Positions 1 to 7,202 of a stretch of DNA of 14,047 nucleotides are shown one piece after another. The DNA lies in NCBI GenBank assembly GCA_038211295.1, contig JBBQVS010000095.1, forward strand, positions 1 to 14,047, in the 5' to 3' direction. Source of the stretch: JBBQVS01 sp038211295 (GTDB lineage Bacteria > Chloroflexota > Ktedonobacteria > Ktedonobacterales > Ktedonobacteraceae). The notes beneath the pieces are model-generated. The model did no database searches. It was given only the letters and a program-made list of their open reading frames with translations, and was not told the origin of the DNA. The position numbers and the translations under genes were made by a program. Positions within the stretch are counted from its first letter, which is position 1; each line of letters begins with the position of its first letter.

Positions 1-222
1 CCCCTGACAGGCGTCTATTATGCCGCCCCTTCACCCACCACACCACCGTTTGTTGTGATGGGCGATATTGTACGCGTGGGCCAGGTGATCGCGCTGGTGG
101 AGGCGATGAAAGTGTTTAACGAAATTCAGGCCGACGTATCAGGCCGAGTCGTTGCGATGGTTGCGGCTAGTGGGAATGTTGTTCAAAAAGGCGAAGTGTT
201 GTTGCGCGTGGAGCCGCTCTAA
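1..222 (+). CDS. accB: Biotin carboxyl carrier protein, C-terminal part (5' end outside window)
   Basis: This is the last 73 codons of a biotinyl (lipoyl-like) domain, in frame from base 1 and ending with TAA at 220-222. The biotinylation motif EAMK is visible, with the acceptor lysine at codon 37 of the fragment (109-111), followed by VFNEI and a glycine-rich return half (VSGRVVAMVAASGNVVQKGE). The lysine lies 36 residues before the C-terminus, the usual spacing for bacterial BCCP. The family carries the carboxyl group between biotin carboxylase and carboxyltransferase of acetyl-CoA carboxylase, the first step of fatty acid synthesis, in the cytoplasm. A carrier domain of another biotin-dependent carboxylase remains possible, because the N-terminal part and any biotin carboxylase neighbour are outside the window. 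It is probably co-transcribed with the ACT-domain gene downstream. Confidence 0.88.
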   Translation, partial: PLTGVYYAAPSPTTPPFVVMGDIVRVGQVIALVEAMKVFNEIQADVSGRVVAMVAASGNVVQKGEVLLRVEPL

Positions 223-281
223 TGACAGGGACGACTCGTGCTTATTACGACTTTAGCGAGGCCGAGCGTGCGATGATATAA
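222..281 (+). CDS. Possible 19-residue ORF overlapping the accB stop
   Basis: An ATG at 222-224 shares its A with the accB stop (TAATG), a typical translational-coupling arrangement, and opens a 19-codon frame (MTGTTRAYYDFSEAERAMI) ending with TAA at 279-281. The next gene begins 10 bp later behind its own AGGGAG. The peptide resembles no family I recognise. It could be a coupled leader that carries ribosomes to the ACT gene, a remnant of a longer gene, or chance. No experimental or comparative support is available here. Confidence 0.2.
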   Translation: MTGTTRAYYDFSEAERAMI

Positions 282-291
282 AGGGAGAACA

Positions 292-681
292 ATGCAGAAG
301 CTGATACTCGCGGTTTTACCGCAGACGTATGCGGTTAGCCGTCTTGATCCTAACCAGTCCATTCCACCGTGGGCGTTGCTGGGCGACGATTTCATCTCAC
401 TCACACGCACCAGCACAGAACTTTCCATTGTGTGTCTACAAGAGAACGTCCCGCCAGAGGGTACGACAACCGAGCGTGGTTGGCGATGTATCAAGGTGGA
501 GGGGGCGTTCGCTTTCTCCGTCTCCGGCCTTCATGTCTCGCTTGCCGCTCCGCTCGCCGAGTCGAATATCAGCGTGCTTGCCATCGCGACCTACGAGACC
601 GATCATCTGCTGGTCAAAGAGGCCGACCTTGAACGCACACTACAGGTCTTAGTACGGGCAGGGCATACTATAAAACGGTAG
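292..681 (+). CDS. ACT domain-containing protein (COG3603/CASTOR-like)
   Basis: This encodes a 129-residue cytoplasmic protein. The second half (about residues 62-125) has the features of the ACT_7 type: KVEGAFAFSVSGLHVSLAAPL, then SNISVLAIATYETDHLLVKE, then a final helix ending AGHTI. The first half (about 1-60) looks like the paired ACT-like lobe seen in COG3603 proteins, which are related to the ACT regions of aspartokinase and of eukaryotic CASTOR arginine sensors. Such modules usually bind amino acids allosterically. No catalytic domain is present, so a stand-alone ligand sensor is the likeliest role, but ligand and partner are unknown. The start is ATG 292 with AGGGAG at 282-287. It lies 69 bp after accB on the same strand, so co-transcription with the carboxylase gene is likely, and a hairpin follows at 746-781. 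Confidence 0.8.
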   Translation: MQKLILAVLPQTYAVSRLDPNQSIPPWALLGDDFISLTRTSTELSIVCLQENVPPEGTTTERGWRCIKVEGAFAFSVSGLHVSLAAPLAESNISVLAIATYETDHLLVKEADLERTLQVLVRAGHTIKR

Positions 682-745
682 GATACGCTGCAACAGAGCA
701 CATTTACAGTTGAGGCACAGCAAACTGATCTATTACGCGCAATGA

Positions 746-787
746 GGTATATTGGCGCAAGAACTCTTGCATCAGTATACCCCTTTT
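746..787 (+). terminator. Candidate terminator hairpin after the ACT gene
   Basis: GGTATA at 746-751 pairs with TATACC at 776-781, and GCAAGA at 757-762 pairs with TCTTGC at 765-770. The five bases between them on each side mostly pair as well, with two G-U wobbles and one C-A mismatch, giving a nearly continuous stem. It is followed by CC and four T residues (784-787). The T tract is short and the stem only moderately GC-rich, so it may be weak. Its place 65 bp after the ACT stop and before the next gene's leader fits the end of the accB-ACT transcript. Confidence 0.4.
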
Positions 788-856
788 CACTATGCCCCAT
801 TTGTACTACTTTTTCGCCTTCTAAAAAACGTGAGTGTATACTCTTTACATAATCTC

Positions 857-883
857 ATGGAAGTGGCGGGTGTCCACTTCCAT
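857..883. repeat. 10-bp perfect inverted repeat in the leader of the surface-protein gene
   Basis: ATGGAAGTGG at 857-866 and CCACTTCCAT at 874-883 form a perfect dyad around a 7-base gap. No T tract follows, so it is not a standard terminator. It lies 53 bp before the ATG at 936 and could be an operator or an mRNA hairpin in the leader. A TATACT at 837-842 just upstream is a possible -10 element, but I see no convincing -35. Apart from the hairpin at 746-781, nothing else was recognised in the 254-bp gap between 681 and 936. Confidence 0.4.
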
Positions 884-935
884 ACATAAAAGCTCGCATT
901 TGTGGTGTGATTTGTGGAGGAGGATAGTTTTTAGA

Positions 936-3920
936 ATGCGTTACCCCTTTTTTATGCAACGCTTGTTGCGCAAGACCAGATCGCGCTGGTTTTTGCCCGC
1001 TCTCTGTCTCGTTCTTCTAGTATCAGTCATTTCTGGCGTCTTCGTCATTCCCAACGCCCTGCGTGCTTTACACGCGGACAATTTTGCAGCGTACACAACG
1101 GTTGGGACTGTTTTTGACGATTATAACCAGAATGGCGCACAGGGAAGCCGTGAACCAGGTATCAACGGCGTGGTTGTGACCGCGTATGACAACACTAACA
1201 CTGCTGTTGCCACTGATACGACAAAGACTGCTGGTTCCACGTTGGGCCAGTACACGCTGACGATTGCCAGTGGAGTTGGCCCGACGCGCGTGCAGTTCAC
1301 TAATTTTGGCGCGGCAAGTACAGTTCCCGCGCTAATGGGCTATCAGCCATCAATGCATACGGGCGGTACCTCGGTCTCCTTCGTCGATGGCACACAGAAT
1401 GCAACGGGTGTTAATTTCGGTCTGGAGCATCCCGCCGAGTATTGCCAGAACAATCCCAGCCTCTCCACCAGTTGCTATGTGCGCGGCGACCAGACAAATA
1501 CAAACGATCATGTAGTAGTACGCTTCCCATATACCAATAGTGGAAATACCACAGACCCGACGCCAATTGCAACATCGCCAGAGGTTGGTACAACCTGGGG
1601 CCTGACCTATAGACGGTCAAGCGACACCCTGTTCCTGGCCTCGTACCTCAAGCGACATAGTGGCTTCAAGCCCGGCGGCAGCACGGGTGCTATCTATATG
1701 ATTACGGGGGCAGATGGCGCAACGCCCGCCGTTGCGAGCACGCCATTTATAGACCTCAATAGTGTCTTTGGCGCGAATACCGCAGGTGCTGACCCGCACG
1801 ACGCTACAAATAATTATCACGTTGACGGTACGGCATATGACGCGATTGGCAAAGTCTCGCTTGGCGGCATTGCACTTTCCGAGGACGAAAGCACGCTGTA
1901 TGCGGTCAATCTGTTTGACAAACAGCTCTATAGCTTACCAATTGGGGCGGCACCGAATGCTCCAACGGCTCCACTTGCCGCGAACAGCACACGGACAGCA
2001 CTTCCTGTTCCCAGTAGTTGCACGGCAAGCGATCTGCGTCCCTTCGCGGTCACAGTGTATCGCGGAACCGTGTATGTCGGCGCGGTCTGCTCCGCCGAGT
2101 CTACAGTCAGTTCTGGCTTACCCGCCGGTGACGCGACAAAATTGCAGGCGTATGTCTTCGCTTATACTGATGCGGGCGGTTTTGTAGCGGCTCCAGTTTT
2201 CCAGTTTCCGCTCAACTATACCCGTCACTGCGCGAACAACGCCTATCAGGGCAACTGCCGCTCCACAAATCCTGCCGCGTGGAATCCCTGGCTTCCAACG
2301 TTTCCGTCCGTCTCTGGTTCCGCAACCTACCCACAACCGATTTTGACGGGCATCACCTTTGATAATGGAGACATTATTCTAGGAATACGTGACCGCTTCG
2401 GCGATCAGATGGGCGTGAGTGACCCCGACCCGTCGGGAAACGGTTCTTACAGTGGCATCACAGCGGGCGATACATTGCGTGCCTGTCAGCAAACGGTAGG
2501 CGATATCACCGCAGGTTGGACGTTGGAAAGTAACGCGACCTGCGGCAGTATTCAGACAGATGGTAAAGATACTGGCATGGGGCCAGGCGCGGCGACCTAT
2601 GACGCCACAGTCGGCAATGGTCAGTATTATTATCAGAATCACTTTGTACCATATCACGATTATGTCGGGATTGGTGGCCTCGTGCAGGTTCCCGGTTTTC
2701 CCGGTATCGCAGCAACCGTACTCGACCCAACCGACTCGATCAATAGCGGTGGCGTGCGTACTTATGACAACACGCTTGGCACAACGACCAATAGTTACCG
2801 CATCTACTATCAGGGGGACGCCCCCAATGCGTTCTCGAAATCGAACGGGCTTGGCTCGCTGGTTGCGTTTTGCCACTCGGCACCTGTCGAGATTGGAAAC
2901 CGTGTATGGCTCGATATCAATGGCAACGGGATACAGGACGCGGGCGAAGCAGCTATCGCGAACGTGACGATTCATCTCTACGCGGCGGATGGTACAACGT
3001 TGCTACAAACAACCACCACCGACATAAATGGCAATTACTTCTTTACCATTCCGGCCTACACGCCCTACATTATTAAGCTGGATAACGCGACTGACTACAC
3101 AACCAATGGCCCCCTCGTGGGCTATCAGTTGACAAGTTCCTATCAGGATACGCGCACGGCGAGTGCTGACTCTAAAGGTGCCTTGCCTCAGCCTGCCAGT
3201 GCTATTGGTAACGGGAACTACCCCCAGACAACGGTACTGGCACATGTGCCAGGTCAGAACGACCATACCTTCGACTTTGGTTTCACCACTCATCCCGACC
3301 TGACAATCGCCAAAACCGTTGTTGGCGGCAACGCATTTCAGGTTGGTAACTCGGTTAGCTATCATCTACAAGCAAGTAGCACCAATGTCGGCGGCCCCGT
3401 TATTGCCTCGCAAGCAATCACCGTGACCGACCCACTCGCGGCTGGCCTGACAAACATAACAGCAACTGGAAGCGGCTGGACGTATATAGTTAGTGCTACA
3501 ACAAGTCCCGCAACCGTGACCGCGACCTACAACGGAGCCTATCCCGTCGCACCCGGCACGACGCTCCCCTTGATCACCATTACGGGAACACTAACCGGTG
3601 CTGCAATAAATGGGCTGAGTAATACCGCAACCGTTGGCACCGGAGGCGACTCTGACAGCACAAATAACGCCGCAACCGCGAACATTCAGGTGAGCGCGGC
3701 ACCGACGCCAACGCCGATTATCACGCCAACGCCAGGCACGACACCAACGCCGATTATTACGCCGACGCCAGGCACGACGCCAACACCGATTATCACACCG
3801 ACGCCAGGCACGACGCCAACGCCGCGACCTGTGATTACGCCAACACCAATCACGACACCGGCACCAACGCCGCCTCCGAGCGATCCCGGACTCCCTCCAA
3901 CGGGTGGAGGACGGTTTTAG
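936..3920 (+). CDS. Exported SdrD/DUF11-type surface protein with Pro/Thr stalk and terminal LPPTG
   Basis: This is a 994-residue protein. The signal peptide has a basic start (residues 9-17), a hydrophobic core at about 19-38 and likely cleavage after LHA (about residue 47). Residues about 53-160 form an SdrD B-like beta module (VGTVFDDYNQNG). Residues about 165-650 are a large extracellular region with a repeated beta, perhaps propeller-like, character and no recognised catalytic motif. A second SdrD B-like module (GNRVWLDINGNGIQDAGE) starts near 652, and a DUF11/CARDB-like module (DLTIAKTV) spans about 788-917. A Pro/Thr stalk follows, and the protein ends with LPPTG at 986-990 plus GGRF. 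Such proteins project from the cell wall. The sortase downstream is the obvious partner, yet the usual membrane helix and basic tail after LPxTG are missing. The start is ATG 936, with GGAGGAGG at 916-923; the frame is open from a GTG at 834, but that lacks a ribosome site and would put 34 residues ahead of the signal. Confidence 0.85.
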   Translation: MRYPFFMQRLLRKTRSRWFLPALCLVLLVSVISGVFVIPNALRALHADNFAAYTTVGTVFDDYNQNGAQGSREPGINGVVVTAYDNTNTAVATDTTKTAGSTLGQYTLTIASGVGPTRVQFTNFGAASTVPALMGYQPSMHTGGTSVSFVDGTQNATGVNFGLEHPAEYCQNNPSLSTSCYVRGDQTNTNDHVVVRFPYTNSGNTTDPTPIATSPEVGTTWGLTYRRSSDTLFLASYLKRHSGFKPGGSTGAIYMITGADGATPAVASTPFIDLNSVFGANTAGADPHDATNNYHVDGTAYDAIGKVSLGGIALSEDESTLYAVNLFDKQLYSLPIGAAPNAPTAPLAANSTRTALPVPSSCTASDLRPFAVTVYRGTVYVGAVCSAESTVSSGLPAGDATKLQAYVFAYTDAGGFVAAPVFQFPLNYTRHCANNAYQGNCRSTNPAAWNPWLPTFPSVSGSATYPQPILTGITFDNGDIILGIRDRFGDQMGVSDPDPSGNGSYSGITAGDTLRACQQTVGDITAGWTLESNATCGSIQTDGKDTGMGPGAATYDATVGNGQYYYQNHFVPYHDYVGIGGLVQVPGFPGIAATVLDPTDSINSGGVRTYDNTLGTTTNSYRIYYQGDAPNAFSKSNGLGSLVAFCHSAPVEIGNRVWLDINGNGIQDAGEAAIANVTIHLYAADGTTLLQTTTTDINGNYFFTIPAYTPYIIKLDNATDYTTNGPLVGYQLTSSYQDTRTASADSKGALPQPASAIGNGNYPQTTVLAHVPGQNDHTFDFGFTTHPDLTIAKTVVGGNAFQVGNSVSYHLQASSTNVGGPVIASQAITVTDPLAAGLTNITATGSGWTYIVSATTSPATVTATYNGAYPVAPGTTLPLITITGTLTGAAINGLSNTATVGTGGDSDSTNNAATANIQVSAAPTPTPIITPTPGTTPTPIITPTPGTTPTPIITPTPGTTPTPRPVITPTPITTPAPTPPPSDPGLPPTGGGRF
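3705..3812 (+). repeat. Three tandem 36-bp coding repeats of the Pro/Thr stalk
   Basis: Three in-frame 36-bp units start at 3705, 3741 and 3777, each encoding TPTPIITPTPGT, followed by a degenerate continuation to about 3885. The copies differ only at synonymous third positions, so the peptide is kept while the DNA diverges. Such stalks usually extend a surface protein through the cell wall and can be glycosylated on threonine. The copy number could vary between strains. Confidence 0.85.
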
Positions 3921-3938
3921 CTCTCGCCTGGAGAAACA

Positions 3939-4008
3939 TTGGGAGACCGCGAACGTCCCCCCTGCACAGAGAATGATAATACGCAGGGGGACGTTCGCGG
4001 TCTCCCAA
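3939..4008. repeat. Long imperfect palindrome between surface-protein and sortase genes
   Basis: The left arm at 3939-3965 (starting TTGGGAGACCGCGAACG) pairs with the right arm at 3983-4008 over 26 bp, with a single bulged C and a 17-base loop (3966-3982). In RNA it would be a very stable hairpin. It starts 18 bp after the surface-protein stop and ends 36 bp before the sortase start. No clear T run follows directly (the run at 4019-4025 is 10 bp away), so it may act as an attenuator, an mRNA-stabilising 3' hairpin or a mobile palindromic element. The core GGGAGACC (3941-3948) with GGTCTCCC (3999-4006) recurs at 4753-4773 and in the 8963-9203 array. Confidence 0.85.
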
Positions 4009-4044
4009 CATCGCGTCTATTTTTCACAATGAAGGAGAACATTC

Positions 4045-4698
4045 ATGCAACGTTTACGTAAATACTGGTATGTGGCGGCCCTGCTTCTGGTCGCATTGAT
4101 TTTAACATTCAGCTTCACAATCGGCGGCTGGGCGGGACGCCAGCTCTCCCCACCTGCCGCGAAGGGTCTACAAAAAGGTGTTGCGAGCAAAAAGCAAGTC
4201 GGCACAGTGAAATCGGGGACGACACACGGGACATCGACGCCACAGAAAGCTCCGGTGGCGTCGATCATTATTCCAGCTATTGGCGTAGATGCCCCACTAG
4301 AGGCCGTTGGCGTGTTGCCAACTGGCGTGATGGCTGTACCCGTGCAAAATCCCTGGACGGGCGTTGGCTGGTATCACAATGGCCCATTTCCGGGTGAGAA
4401 GGGGAGCGCGGTGGTTGACGGACATCTTGACCGTCCCGGTGGTGCGCCGGCGGTCTTCTGGCGCATTCATTCGCTACACGTCGGCGACGTAATCATTGTG
4501 TCGCATCCCGGTAGAAAAACGTTGACGTTCCGCGTGACCGAGATGCAGTTCTACACTCCCCAACAGGCACCGCTCGCACGTATTTTCAGAAATACAAGTG
4601 GCACATTTCTCAACCTTGTTACATGCGCTGGTACATGGTTGCCACTCGAACACCAGACTACGCTACGTCTCGTGGTCTACTCAACACTTGTGGCATAG
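4045..4698 (+). CDS. Class F-like sortase (membrane-anchored transpeptidase)
   Basis: This 217-residue protein has a short basic N-terminus, one membrane helix at about residues 9-27, a linker rich in Ser, Thr and Lys (about 32-70), and a sortase catalytic beta barrel (about 72-217). The catalytic residues are visible: His127 in VVDGHLD, Cys194 in LVTCAG, and Arg208 in TTLRLVVYS. The short domain and the DGHLDRPGGAPAVFW stretch resemble class F sortases of actinobacteria and Chloroflexota. The family cuts an LPxTG-like signal between Thr and Gly and joins the protein to a cell-surface nucleophile. Its upstream neighbour ends in LPPTG, which suggests a dedicated enzyme-substrate pair. The start is ATG 4045 with AAGGAG at 4032-4037. 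There is little room for a separate promoter after the palindrome, so it is probably read through from the surface-protein gene. Confidence 0.88.
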   Translation: MQRLRKYWYVAALLLVALILTFSFTIGGWAGRQLSPPAAKGLQKGVASKKQVGTVKSGTTHGTSTPQKAPVASIIIPAIGVDAPLEAVGVLPTGVMAVPVQNPWTGVGWYHNGPFPGEKGSAVVDGHLDRPGGAPAVFWRIHSLHVGDVIIVSHPGRKTLTFRVTEMQFYTPQQAPLARIFRNTSGTFLNLVTCAGTWLPLEHQTTLRLVVYSTLVA

Positions 4699-4741
4699 TC
4701 TTCTCTGAATAAAACAGGGTATGCCAAACAATCAAAATAAC

Positions 4742-4784
4742 ATAAGAGATAGGGGAGACCATTGTGGTCTCCCCTATCTCTTAT
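4742..4784. terminator. Perfect 20-bp-arm hairpin, likely bidirectional terminator
   Basis: The arms at 4742-4761 and 4765-4784 are exact reverse complements of 20 bp around the loop TTG. It lies between the convergent sortase (stop at 4698) and haloperoxidase-like gene (stop at 4795) and so can end both transcripts. The flanks on either side are AT-rich (AATAACA before, TGTCTCTTACCTTACTTTT after). The apex of the stem is the shared GGGAGACC/GGTCTCCC core (4753-4760 and 4766-4773). Confidence 0.8.
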
Positions 4785-4794
4785 GTCTCTTACC

Positions 4795-6315
4795 TTACTT
4801 TTGCGTACCGTTGATGTACGCTAGCACTTTTGTGCGTGTCCACGAGGCCACCTGTAGGCCCAATTGTCGCCCATCTCTATCAGCTTTCTGAAAATGAATA
4901 CCACCATAGCGGCGCGACATGCCGGCCTCGATTGCCGCAGCAGAGAAAGTGGGCCATGAGAGCGTCACACTATTTGCTGGCGTCAAGCCTGCTTCGATGG
5001 TAGACGCATGGGGTTGGGCGATATATGCGCCACCAAAAGTATCGCTTCCCGTAACGTGGTTGAGGACATACGCCCCCGCCGCGCTGAACGTGCTATGGCC
5101 CGATACATACTCTGGAAAGGCGGGCGTCTTGATGTAGCTCTGCCACAAACTACCATCGAAGGTTTGCGTGCCTTTGCCTACCCCACCCCAGGCGACGATC
5201 TGTTTACCACTGTAAAACATATGTACCGCGCTGACTGGACGACAAGAGTCATAAAAACGCTTGCATTCCCAGACCGCGATACTCGCGTCGAAGATCGCAT
5301 TTGTGAGCATAAAAAAGAGCAGTACACTATCGCTCAATGTATGCTTTCGCGTCTTCGTAACCTTCTGGGCCAGTACAAGCTGTGAGAGAATATCCCAGTG
5401 TCCCGGCGGGGTCACGCTATGCGGGCCGTCAGACCAGTATTCCGCGATCACTTTGCTTGTATCGTTGAGGTTCGCGCTCAGTTTCAGAACAGCGTTCACC
5501 TGATCGTAAAAAGCCGATTGGGCGTATGTGAAGGGGCCGTCGGGCCGAAACTGACTGGCACTCTGCAACGCGAACGGCTTGACCATACCCCAGTGCGGAG
5601 TGAGAAACTTCTGCTCGGCTCCTGTCGGAAGCTGTAAGGGTTGCCAGTGATCGGGATTGCCGAGCGTTGGCATGTAACCTGTGTAGTCCGCGTAGGGTGC
5701 CGCTCCTCCCATGTCCCCCAACTGGTTCGCGCCATCCTGATGACGATAGTCCAACACGGCTTGCGCGGCGACATTACCAACTCCTTGCGGCGTGAGGCTA
5801 TTCATGGACGCACTGGTTGGATCATATCCCAACGTGGTCATCAACGTAGTGAAAAGGCTACTCTGAGTGGGAAAGAGGTCCTGCAGAACACGATAGGCCG
5901 CGAAAGAGATAGCCTGCGGTGCCTGCACACCTTGCTTGTCGTTCTGGCGCGAAATACCGTTTACCTGAGTCGGTATGGCCCTCTTATCGTAGGTTGTCCA
6001 TGCATCATAAATAGCAGTGTGTACCATCGCGAGGGCGCGTGCGCTGATTGTCGGGCCTGTTCCGGTATTCACAATTGCTTGTAGGGTCGCGTTACTCCAC
6101 TGCACCACCGGATTAGCGGGGGGCGGCGTGACAGGCATGGCAGCGAACGCAAAACCACGTTCGAGGCCCAGATACGTGCCAGCACCCGCCGTTACCACCG
6201 CCGCGCCCAGACCTGCCTGCAACAATGTGCGTCTGCTCATACGCTTGTTACTTGTACTAGACGTAAGCGGTGGAGAACCTTCCCCCACCTGCTCTTGATA
6301 CTTCCCTGTACTCAT
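4795..6315 (-). CDS. Tat-exported vanadium-dependent haloperoxidase-like / PAP2-superfamily protein
   Basis: This encodes a 506-residue protein. A twin-arginine signal is visible (MSRRTLLQAGLG with Arg28-Arg29, then an alanine-rich hydrophobic stretch), so it should be exported folded. The C-terminal half carries all three vanadate/phosphate-binding motifs: KRFYDSCRP (Lys352, Arg359), VSGH (Ser405-Gly406-His407) and SRRYGGIH (Arg468, His474). This order matches fungal and bacterial vanadium haloperoxidases, which use peroxide to oxidise halides; acid phosphatases share the same fold, so halide oxidation is inferred. The start is ATG 6313-6315, with GGAGG 8 bases upstream; the frame stays open to 6519, but that extension lacks a ribosome site and would bury the Tat signal. 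The gene stands alone and is divergent from the deazaflavin oxidoreductase gene. Substrate unknown. Confidence 0.85.
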   Translation of the reverse strand: MSTGKYQEQVGEGSPPLTSSTSNKRMSRRTLLQAGLGAAVVTAGAGTYLGLERGFAFAAMPVTPPPANPVVQWSNATLQAIVNTGTGPTISARALAMVHTAIYDAWTTYDKRAIPTQVNGISRQNDKQGVQAPQAISFAAYRVLQDLFPTQSSLFTTLMTTLGYDPTSASMNSLTPQGVGNVAAQAVLDYRHQDGANQLGDMGGAAPYADYTGYMPTLGNPDHWQPLQLPTGAEQKFLTPHWGMVKPFALQSASQFRPDGPFTYAQSAFYDQVNAVLKLSANLNDTSKVIAEYWSDGPHSVTPPGHWDILSQLVLAQKVTKTRKHTLSDSVLLFFMLTNAIFDASIAVWECKRFYDSCRPVSAVHMFYSGKQIVAWGGVGKGTQTFDGSLWQSYIKTPAFPEYVSGHSTFSAAGAYVLNHVTGSDTFGGAYIAQPHASTIEAGLTPANSVTLSWPTFSAAAIEAGMSRRYGGIHFQKADRDGRQLGLQVASWTRTKVLAYINGTQK

Positions 6316-6403
6316 ATATTCATCCTCCACTTTTCCTCCCTGTGCAGAGCCTCTTACATTCGAAAAATACAAAACACCAAAAATGTGTATAACCTGGAAT
6401 TTC

Positions 6404-6427
6404 TTGCTGTATATTGACACACAGCAA
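6404..6427. promoter_or_regulatory. Operator-like dyad TTGCTGT-N10-ACAGCAA in the divergent promoter region
   Basis: TTGCTGT at 6404-6410 and ACAGCAA at 6421-6427 form a perfect 7-bp inverted repeat with a 10-base gap, a size expected for a dimeric regulator. It overlaps TTGACA at 6414-6419, a consensus -35 on the + strand, although no well-spaced -10 follows. It lies about 90 bp upstream of the haloperoxidase-like start and 168 bp upstream of the oxidoreductase start, so it could control either gene. The rest of the gap (6316-6594) is AT-rich and holds no ORF I can support. Confidence 0.35.
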
Positions 6428-6541
6428 CACAAAATACAGTATACAAATCCAACCAACTTGTCCCCAAAAATAGCCTCTGCTATAGCCCGTTTGTAACACG
6501 TTCGTAGTTCATCTGGCAAATATATGGCGCGGTCTTCGATG

Positions 6542-6550
6542 TGCTACACT
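6542..6550 (+). promoter_or_regulatory. Candidate extended -10 promoter for the deazaflavin oxidoreductase gene
   Basis: TGCTACACT matches an extended -10 element (TG at 6542-6543, then TACACT at 6545-6550). Transcription would begin near 6557, giving a leader of about 38 bases with AGGAG at 6581-6585 before ATG 6595. No good -35 is visible. Confidence 0.3.
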
Positions 6551-6594
6551 ACGCACAGATAAACACGTACATATACAATCAGGAGCAACTTGAC

Positions 6595-7062
6595 ATGGCA
6601 ACAGAGACAAACACACAACACTACAACCCGCGCCCATTTGGGCCACTCGCGGCGAATATTCAACGCACAGTCACAGGCTTTCACACCTTTATGTATCGCC
6701 TCTCTGGTGGCAAGATTGGGGGAAACGTTGGCGGCCCCATTCTGTTGCTGACCACCATTGGACGTAAAAGCGGGAAAGAGCGCACGCTACCATTGCTCTA
6801 TCTCAAGGATGGGGAGACGTTTGTGCTCGTTGCCTCAAACGGCGGAGCGGCAAAGCACCCGCTGTGGTGGTTAAATCTCCAAGCGAACTCACAAGCAAAA
6901 GTACAGATTGGAACACATCACGTTACAATGACCGCGACGCAAGCGAACAGCGAGGAACGTACACGCCTCTGGCCTCTGCTGGTGAAACTCTATTCGGGCT
7001 ACGCTGAGTACCAGAAACGCACTCCACGCGAAATACCCGTTGTGTTGCTGCGCGAAGTGTAG
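6595..7062 (+). CDS. Nitroreductase-family deazaflavin (F420)-dependent oxidoreductase
   Basis: This encodes a 155-residue cytoplasmic protein of the Ddn-like split-barrel family. The marks are GRKSGKERTLPLLYLKDG at residues 56-73 and SNGGAAKHPLWWLNLQAN at 81-98, which in this family line the binding site of the deazaflavin cofactor F420. Members reduce quinones, nitro compounds or other small molecules with F420H2; the substrate here cannot be told. The length is normal for the family. The start is ATG 6595, with AGGAG at 6581-6585; the frame continues upstream to a GTG at 6541, but that region holds the ribosome site and the candidate promoter. The gene is divergent from the haloperoxidase-like gene and is followed by a long hairpin. 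If the assignment is right, the host should make F420. Confidence 0.85.
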   Translation: MATETNTQHYNPRPFGPLAANIQRTVTGFHTFMYRLSGGKIGGNVGGPILLLTTIGRKSGKERTLPLLYLKDGETFVLVASNGGAAKHPLWWLNLQANSQAKVQIGTHHVTMTATQANSEERTRLWPLLVKLYSGYAEYQKRTPREIPVVLLREV

Positions 7063-7150
7063 ACTAAACTATTTTTGCATGATAAACACGCGGCGTATGA
7101 TAATACATAAAATATAGTGAAGTGACGTGTGAGTACGATGAAGAGTGGAA

Positions 7151-7202
7151 GGGCATAACTGGGAATGCAAGCACGACGGGGCTTGCATTCCCAGTTATGC
7201 CC
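7151..7202. repeat. Perfect 22-bp-arm palindrome after the deazaflavin oxidoreductase gene
   Basis: The arms at 7151-7172 (starting GGGCATAACTGGGAATGC) and 7181-7202 are exact reverse complements around an 8-base loop. A second, outer pair of 9-bp arms, TGAAGTGAC at 7118-7126 and GTCACTTCA at 7216-7224, is concentric with it, so the structured unit spans about 107 bp (7118-7224). No T tract follows. It may terminate or stabilise the upstream transcript, or be a small non-autonomous element with terminal inverted repeats; no clear target-site duplication was seen. It lacks the GGGAGACC core found in the other three palindromic loci of the window. Confidence 0.8.

Noticed and set aside
834..935. 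Upstream GTG start adding 34 residues to the surface protein
   Set aside because: It has no ribosome site, would run through the 857-883 dyad, and would place extra sequence ahead of a normal signal peptide; ATG 936 follows GGAGGAGG.
2379..2975. 198-codon open frame on the minus strand inside the surface-protein gene
   Set aside because: It lies opposite a strongly supported coding frame, shows no recognisable domain, and its length is explained by the biased codon use of the real gene.
3921..3975. Frameshifted membrane tail of the surface protein
   Set aside because: The alternative frames give at most a short VLALAW stretch followed by arginines, too short for a membrane helix; kept only as a point to check by re-sequencing.
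6316..6519. N-terminal extension of the haloperoxidase-like protein (68 residues)
   Set aside because: The extension is Cys/Tyr/Phe-rich, unlike the rest, and the ATG at 6313-6315 has a good GGAGG and places the Tat signal near the N-terminus.
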